Below, piece by piece: positions 53,801 to 62,800 of a stretch of DNA of 64,000 nt. The position numbers were made by a program, and so were the translations under genes. A model generated the notes under the pieces. That model saw nothing but the letters and a program-made list of their open reading frames with translations. It did not search any database and was not told the DNA's origin. The stretch's first letter is position 1, and the number at the start of each line of letters is the position of its first letter. The DNA lies in assembly GCF_963855985.1 (NCBI RefSeq), contig NC_087092.1, positions 9,610,001 through 9,674,000 on the forward strand. The letters run 5' to 3'. The DNA comes from Ostrinia nubilalis. Taxonomy: Eukaryota > Arthropoda > Insecta > Lepidoptera > Crambidae.

Positions 53801-56800
53801 TGCGAGGCGTTCGGGTCGGCGCGCACCCACGCCGTCGCCGCCTCCATATACATCAGCGGCGTGAAACCGCCCAACGAAGCGTCTTCAGGTAGACGTACAG
53901 ATACGTATCCTACACAAAGAGAATTAAAAAGCTTGTTAGATACAAACTAGCTAATAAATAAACATATTTTATGTAATAAAGCATAATCTTGGAAAAAGAG
54001 CTTTTATTAGGTAATGTCATGTTTTCGATTAAGGCTGCGCGAGAATCCAACTTCTTGGCGAAGTCGTGCACATAACGCACAGATTTTTTTTTGGTATGAT
54101 TTACGAGAAGTAACTTCAGAATCATAATCGAGGATAACGCTAAACAACAATATGAAAATGTTAGTACTTTACTACATCGGTTCCCAGTAATGGACCCATG
54201 GAGGTGCAATGAATCAGACCCGATGTAAAATACCTATGCCAATGTCAGGAGTGGAATTCCTGATCATCGTTTGCAACGCAAATAATGAGTCAGGCTCATC
54301 GGATTCAGTTGAAAAACCACAATTTATCTGATGCAATCCTTATCTTTTTACTGCTAATATCTGTTATTTTTATTCTTCCAATCACCATTTTTCATTAAAT
54401 GAAAATATTGCAACAGATATGAAATGTGATCATATTAATGAGTCGATTTAAAAAATATAATTCTCACATATAATAAAACATAAATTTTAACATTGCATAC
54501 AAATGAATCAATCAACGATCGTGTGTAGTAAAGTCTATCATATGTATTATCATTGTGTAGATGTGAAATTAGATCCCCGCCAGGTTTGGATGGGCGTTAA
54601 GCAAAAAGCAGTGAGACGACTTTAAATGATGGGATATTTAGCGTCGGAATCAAACCGCGCGGCCTTCAAGGTCGCATAACGGGCGGGCGAGATCACTGCG
54701 AAACGTGATAATTTACGAATTCCATGGGCATCTGCTACAGTTACCTAATTATTTATTTATTAAGAGATAACGGTTTTTTCTAAGACAACACTACATCACA
54801 AAGCTTTTGGTACCGAAATGTTAGACGGCATAAATTGTATCGTGTTCTTTATTGGTGTACCTCTCAAATTAATTAATTAAACATTAGTATTCATAAATCG
54901 AGAGTGTTAATAATGATCGAGTCTTTACTGGCCACCTCGGTGATTTTTTGCGAGGTCTTCCCATAAAATTGTAACTTGATATACAAATGAACACAACACA
55001 GATTCCTGCTGTTAACACTGTTTAATAATATCGGCTCGAATACTGGTTTGTTTGTTACATTTATAAAATACTAGCTTTCCGCCCGCGGCTTCGCGCGCGT
55101 GGACTACATTATCTACATATTTTACGGAACCCTATTTTTTTCCAAAATAAAATTTAACCTATGTTACTCGTGGATAATGTAGCTTTCGAATGGTGAAAGA
55201 ATTTTTAAAAACGGTCCAGTAGTTTTTGAGCCTATTCATTACAACCAAACAAACGAAAGTTTTCCTCTTTATAATATTAGTGTAGAAATATGGACTAACC
55301 TTCTTTTGGTTCGTTTTCAAGTTCTATTGACTTGTCATCTAGAGCTTCAAGGATGTTCATGAGCTTTGCAAGCCAATCCCAAGGGTCGTTGTCGCTTCTG
55401 AAAATAAAAACACGTACAGGTACACGCTCCAAACGACATAATAACGCGCGTTCCGATAAAAACCGCATACTTACTCCATCTCGAAATTGTCGAAAGTTGG
55501 TGGTGGATTCCATATACTGCTGTGGCATAACATCCAGTCGGACCACACCTGGGAATAAACATTTTTATTAAATACAATTGTAGAGGAAATTCAAACTTCA
55601 GATTTTCAGATTTCGTAATAGAATAGCTGGCAAGCATGATCGAGGTTCGATATCTTCATTTAACATTAAGCTAGATTAAAATGAGCTAATCATGATTAAA
55701 GTTTCATTTGGACTTTTTGAACTGACAATATCACTTTTTGATATTCTCGACATTTTTGTTAAAAGATTTTTTTGTTTTAAAATAAACGGCAGGTTAATAA
55801 AAGGCATAGATAGAAGCCAAAAAGTACAGTCAAATTACACGTCCGTACAAAGCCGGAAAAAAAATATTCCGATTATGTCCGGAAAATTCAGGACAGTTGG
55901 TAACCCCAATCACGATAACACACGCTCGCTTATTGAGCTTACTACCTATACCCCTACCTTTCCATGATCTTTATTGCTGTAATACCTTTATCGCAGGCAA
56001 GAGCAGTAACGCGTCGGCGTGTTGCTGCGTGTGCGGAGGCTCCGGTAGCAGCGCACAGCAGCGCTCCAGCAGCGCGCCGAACATCAGCAGCGACACCCCC
56101 AGTGAGCATTCCAGCCACGCTGTGCGCTCGCCGTTGTTGCCCCCATCTGATGCCAAATAATATACGCTTCAGCAAATAGTTTAATACACAGAAACATTGT
56201 AGTAACATTGTATAACAGGGGGCAGTAGCGCTCCAGCAGCGACACTCCCAGTGAGTACTCTAGCCACGCAGTGCGCTCGCCATTGTTACTCACAACCGTT
56301 GCTGCCAAACATTAGAGGGCTCAGCAAATAGTTTAATACATAAACAAAGACACAGATTTAGGTGAAAAATGTTTCACTAAGCACACCTTTTTTAGGCGTC
56401 GCAAACGCTAGGCGCCACAATAAAATTTTGCCCCGGTTAAAAAAATCGTAGATCCGAGGCTGCTTATACGCACTACAGATATATCCTATAGATTACGTAG
56501 TTAAATTGGTTAGTCAGGTTGTGGGGACGTTTTATGATATTGCGTTTATAACAATCAACTCCCAAGCAGAAACCGAACTCACGACCCTCCGCTATTCTAT
56601 TAGCTATAGAAAATTATATGGCATTTTTAGCTGAGTGGCGTTCAAGCATTTGTATTGCCAAAAATATTGAAAAAGACACGCCACGTTGCGTCAGGTCTCC
56701 ATTACATTCGTTTACGATATCATGTTGTATTATGTACAGACACTTGATCTGTAATCACAGCAATTGAACCCGGTGCGTCATACATTAATATAAATATTAT

Positions 56801-59800
56801 TGAGGTATAAAAATCTTATAGCTTTACCGGTAGCAGTGTTTGGCTGTTAAATATTTGCACAGATCGCGTGATGCCAGATTTCTCACCAAGAGTGGTGGCA
56901 ATAATCAACAAACAATAAGTACGATGGCCGCAACACATCCTCCTGAATTATTAATTACTCGGCTTCACATGATTATGTAAACTATACTGTATAATCGAGC
57001 ATGTATTCACAATGTTAACTTTTGATAATGAAAAGTGTATTCCCTTCAAAGTTTGAAAAAAAACTGTTGATGAACTGACAATTATTTTTTTGCATGCATT
57101 GAATACGATTCGTCACGTGTAGTTACTAAGAATTTTTTACCCTCATTTGTTATTCAAATGGTGCTTTACATTAAACTTGAGAGTATTAAGCAACATACGC
57201 AAGGCGTGGCGGGGATGCTAAGTGAATAGCGATGGGGATCCACGGTCACCTTCGGTGGATGATGACCGACACGTAAGTCCTGCTAAGCCGGTCGGGTATA
57301 AATAGAGTGGGCTAAAAATATACAGCACGGATTGCACTGACAAAGCTACTACGCTGGCATATTCAACATAATACATGTACACCTATCTTTTTATCCATGA
57401 GCATGACGATGACGATAATAACAAAATTGATTGAATAAAAACAATTATTTATTTTAAAGCAGAATATTGAAATGTTAATCTCAAGATCTTTAAAGTACCT
57501 GTCGTTACTTCAAAAAATCTTGTCCTGTACTTTTACACAACCGAAAAATACTTATCGCAGAATCTTTCCTGGAACTTCCCGAACAACACGCTCCGCCAAA
57601 GGGCATCGCCTTGCCGAACGGCGTAATTAAGGTGGTCGTCCACCATAATTTTTCTATAATAATTCAAAACATCATTACAAGTAATGGCGTAAAAGAGCGG
57701 CCGTCACAGTGCCGTCGCCAAGTCAGTTTGTTGAACCTGTCGCCGTCAAATGTGTGCATTTGTGCGGTGCGCGGGCGCAGGCGGCCGCGACGGGAGCGCA
57801 GTGCATCAACCTCCGATAACTTGTAATTTGTAATTACAAACCTTTACTGCGCCCGGACGGAGCCGCAGGAAATAGCCGCATTTACAAGCCCACGTTATAT
57901 ATTAATTTCGTAAATCGAATACGTGGGGGTTATTACAATTCAATTACAAAACGGTTTTATCTTACTCCCTCAGCGCGGAGTCGTCGATGAAACGCAACGT
58001 GCAATAAATCGTGTTTAAAAAATAGAATATAAAGATAATGTGTCGCGTATCATGTAGAACACAAACTGGTCCCCACTCATAATAACCGTAACACTTAACA
58101 TTAATATTTTATGATCATATAATAAAGTACATAAAGTTTATTTTAAGCCGAAATGCCGCTTATTATTTTTCTATTATAATAATAAGCACTAGTTTGGTAT
58201 CCTATTATATTAATGCAAAAATTACATGATTCAATTATAGGTACGTGTAGAGAGTTAGAGAATCAGTTGGTTAGCTTGGCAATAAATGGATGCATTATTA
58301 TCTTATATTTGGTAATACAGATTATGTATTAGTTATGTGTGTTTCGACATCGTGGGAATGAAATAATGTGCAGTGAAATAAGCAAAAGCACGTATACAAG
58401 CTACGCCTGATTTAGGCGTTGAGGTGAGCAGAGGCTGAGCAGCTTTGTTTTTGTTTTAGGCAGCTGTCATAAAGGAACGAGTTTTAATTATATTTTATTG
58501 CGGTTTACAATACTTAAGTTTTTATATGAATTTATTTGATATTGTTCTAAACGAAAATAAACTTAGGTACACGTAGCTAAAAATTAAGTAATAAATATGG
58601 TACTAACGGTTTTAAATATGCAAACGTTCGTAAAATCCATGTGGCTTAAAATGATCTATTCTAGTTATTATTAAAGGCGGTATTCAGTTCAGCGAGTTAT
58701 TCATAAATGGGAACGCCTCCATCAAGTCCAATACAAATCCCGCAGCTGTAACATTTCTCTTAAATAATTTCGGTGTGCAAAAGAATAAGAGCTTTTTGCA
58801 TCTTGACATTCGGCTAATTCAGAAGAACTATTATACGTTAAGTATGTGTTTAAGTGTTAACTGGCAAGGTCTCTAAAATGTTCGAAACTTTTAAAGGAAA
58901 TTATACTCATTTAAAATAAACCAAGGTTGGTTAACCAAGTCCAAAGACTTGGCTGTTCCTGTGTAGAGCTCATATTAAGGCGCAATTAGAATTATTGGAG
59001 CTATTAAAGGGAGAAATAACGTACAATATAAATGCGTAAACAATTAAGTATGTTATGTTAGGAATTTACGAGGAAGCCAACCATCTAAAGAAACCTGGCA
59101 TAATAATAGATTAATTTTACACTATCTATTAAAACTGTCTACCGCCTAGCTCTATGCGTCCAGCTATAAAGTGTATAATCAATCATTCCGTTTGACAGAC
59201 TGATTGTCGACTGGTCGACTGGGCTCCCGTTTAAGTAGCTGCTTGTTGACACAACTAATACATGTTCTTTGCACGCATGCACTGTTACATTGTAACTCGT
59301 AAGCGTATCGATAAAATAAATAAATCGACACTATCAAGCAAAATCTTAATAAAATGGATTGAATGGAAATTCTATATGGGTAATATAAATAGTATCAATG
59401 AAGTTTATGAATAAACAGTTAATTATTATTGTTGCTTTTATTATTTACTCAGGACAAGCAACATTACACATAAGATATTAGGTGGCCTAGAATTGGTTTG
59501 ACCAATAGACACGTTTTAGAGGATCAGTAGGATCGCGGCCTACTGTTCAAAATGAAGTGATCTCCATTCTGCGCTCTTCACTTGGAACATAACAAGAGTA
59601 ACTGCATTCAGCATATTATGTATAATCTATGGAGCAACGGTTACACGGCCGTAGTCTCCATTTCCTTGTATCATCGTGAATTGGCTACACAAGTAGTAGG
59701 CATACGTTCCACCATCTTACTATAACTATAACAAACGGCAAAAGCCTGTCAAATTCCATACAAATAATACAAAAACACCGGTTATAGTTACGGTTAAAGT

Positions 59801-62800
59801 TTAGATGGTGCAATTGAGGCTTAATTCTCCATTACCCATTTACGGACCTAGTCTCATTTTCCAGTCTATATCGAGCGAGGTGGCTGTATCACAACAGGTG
59901 CTATAAAGGATATGTGGTCTAATTTAGAGCGTGGTGTCTGTGGTCAAACATTTTTCAGTCGATTTAGCTGTGTGTGTGGAACTATTCTGCACTCTCCTCT
60001 ATGAGACTCGCTGCATTTTATCAGGAGATGTAAGATATCTGGGGTTACCTTTGAGCGAGGCGGCCGTGGTTTCTACGGCGAACATGTTGAGAGCTGTCAG
60101 TTGCAGCAGCCTCGCAGCAGGCGTGGGCAGCGGCTGACGGTTCAAAAGCGCGCGGAACTGTCGCAGCATAGCCGATGCGCATTCGTGGAACGTCTCCATG
60201 CTAGGGCAAAGAAACAATGTAAAATTGTTGATATGGTTTACCTTGGAACGGAAACACGGAATATTTTTGTCTTATAGGAACATCCGGTTAAAAGACTGTA
60301 AGTAATTTAACTAAATTGAGAAATATAAGTCGCTAAGTATTGATACAGTACGCCTGTCTAACCACAGGACCATGGTAATTCTCATTGTCAGAGTTCGAAA
60401 GATTATTTTTATAATGGAATATTAAGTGATGTATGTAATTAATGTATTATTCAACTTACCCAATTTTAGTGATAAGCTTTCCATGGACGTGCAAGTAACT
60501 GGTGATGAAGCTTTTATTCAACTGAAACAAACATATAAACTTAATAAAATTAACTTGAGGTAAACTTGATTAAACCTTACATGCCGAAAATGCTTGGTTT
60601 TAAAATTACAGAGAGAGCCGAGCCATCTACCGCTGCCGAGATGGTGACGTCATCACTCGGTATGATATTAAATTAATAACAAAAGATCAGCACCAAAAAT
60701 AAAACAGGAAGAATACGATGCTTCGCACAGCTATAAAGAAAAAATATGAAATATTGATTTGGACGATGCGATGGTGGTGCGATAGCCACGTGTTGCTACA
60801 CTGTCCTGCGTCACTGGTCTCTAAGTTGTGAGCACCTTCTTGGACTTTCTTCAACCACTTTATACTTCTAGGGCCTGAAGGTTTCTTCCTGAACTCGACC
60901 GATGTCATGGTGGCCAGGTGCTCGTCTTATTTGCGAGCGCCTTCCAACGCTGAGCGCCGCTTTCTTTCAGCTGCTTTATACTTTTAAGAACACTAGAGTC
61001 CATTTTTTACCTCGACCGAAGTCATGGTGGCCAGGTGCTCGTCTCTGGTGTCGTGCTGGACGGTGGTGGTGCGGTGTCCGCTCGGCCGCACCCACACCTC
61101 GCGCCGCAGCCCGTGGCCCGAGTTGCCGCATTGTCCCGCGTCGCTGGTCTCGCCGATCCGAGCGCCTTCTAATGCTGCGCGCCGCTTTCGTTCTGCCGCT
61201 TCGTACTTTTAGGAATAGAAAAAAAAGACAATCGTTCAGCTGAATCGTATGACATGGATCCTTAAATAGCTCTCATGCCCGTCACAGGCAGGCGTCAAGA
61301 TTTTTTGTACACATGTTTCGAAGTCAATATCGCGACTTCCATACTATTTTTGCAAAGATAGCGTGCACCAAATGAACGACAGTTTAGTTGGTAAGTACAA
61401 TTATATCGCAATAAAATATTTCAATTAAACCAATCCCAATGACCTCCCACAAAATCTTTGCATCTTCAGAAACATCTTAATACATGTATTAAGTGACTGA
61501 AATTAGAATTAATAATGGAAAGCGGCTATCAAATGTCAAATTACTGACTGAAAAATTTTGTTCCTAATAAAATGATTGAGAAGATTTATGTACTTACTTT
61601 TTTCCTATTCTCGTCAAATAGTGATAACAAACTTTCACGTGCCGAATGAAACGGGTTTGATGACATTAAACTTCGCATATAATAATATACTGCGTCTAAT
61701 TTTCTCCTCTAAAATAAAAATAAATCATTAGTAGTTAAAGATATTTTTAACCATTTTGAAAAATTATGAATTTGATTAAACTTACAGCGTAAATGGCTAA
61801 TATTGCCAATTGGTTATATGGCCGTCCGTTCTTAGGGTTGATTTGTTGTGCTTTTGTATACCAAAACTTGCTTTTAGCAAAATTATTTGTCTCATTTACT
61901 TGCTCTTTATACCTTGCTAAATCTCCGAGGAATACATATAATTTTTGAACTGAGATCAAGGCTAAACCCACATAACCAAGTCCTTTGGGGGGCACCACAT
62001 GATTGTCGTTTATGTAATCATCTACATTGAATTTGTAACACTTTTCTAACATCTGAATCAGACTTTCAAAGAAACTATTGCCTTCTTCAATTATTATATT
62101 GATTAACTTCACTATCTTAGGCTTATCATCAGGTGAGACTTGTGGAAAACTTTTCCTTAATAATTCTATAAAATTATAGTACAATATTTTCCAGAAGTGG
62201 TGTTCAATGTTATCAGCTTGGCAATATTTGAGATCAGACATTAATAGTCGCTGTAGGGCACTTTGTAGGAATTTTCTGTAAAAGAAGATAAAACATAATC
62301 ATTAAAAATATGACTATGATCATGTTGCAGTTGTTTTCTTATGACTTGAACATCAATTGACATAAATTGAATAACAAAGTTTTAATCGAAACATGCTCAA
62401 AACACGTGAATCACAATGTTGAATCACCTGGTTTCGGTGACGTCATCCCAATGGGCGGCCAAACCAAGCGGGCCGCGTACTATGCGCGCCTGTAATAAGG
62501 CGTCCGCTCTGTCTACCTCCTGCAATAGTGCGCGGTGGCGCGCCGCTCGCGCCGCGTCTCCTGCTTCGTATCCCGACGCCACGCGGGTAGATGTGTCTTT
62601 CATTGCTGGAATAATCACAGCGAATTAATGGATGTATGAAGCAAAATTTAACACACAAAAGTACTGTCCTAGTAGTACCTACGTTTGGATATCTATGTAT
62701 TTGACTTTGATAACAAATTAATGAAGATCATCTCTAGTAAAATTAAGGAAAGGATAAGAGCATAAATTGTTTTACCTCGCTCCATTCTGGTGTCCACTTT

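Noticed and set aside
55897..56208. Several overlapping frames of 61-91 codons on both strands
   Set aside because: Shadows of SMG6 exon 8; only one minus-strand frame has the SMG6 match and fitting splice phases.
60902..61243. 113-codon plus-strand open frame
   Set aside because: It is antisense to SMG6 exon 5 and its copy b; the GC-rich exon and its repeated SWWPGARL-like segment come from the duplication, not from a separate gene.
61747..62241. SMG5 or SMG7 as the gene identity
   Set aside because: NGRPYNQLA in the TPR region, the VWSDWM motif and an active-type PIN domain with all three aspartates fit SMG6; SMG7 has no PIN domain and SMG5's lacks the acidic residues.
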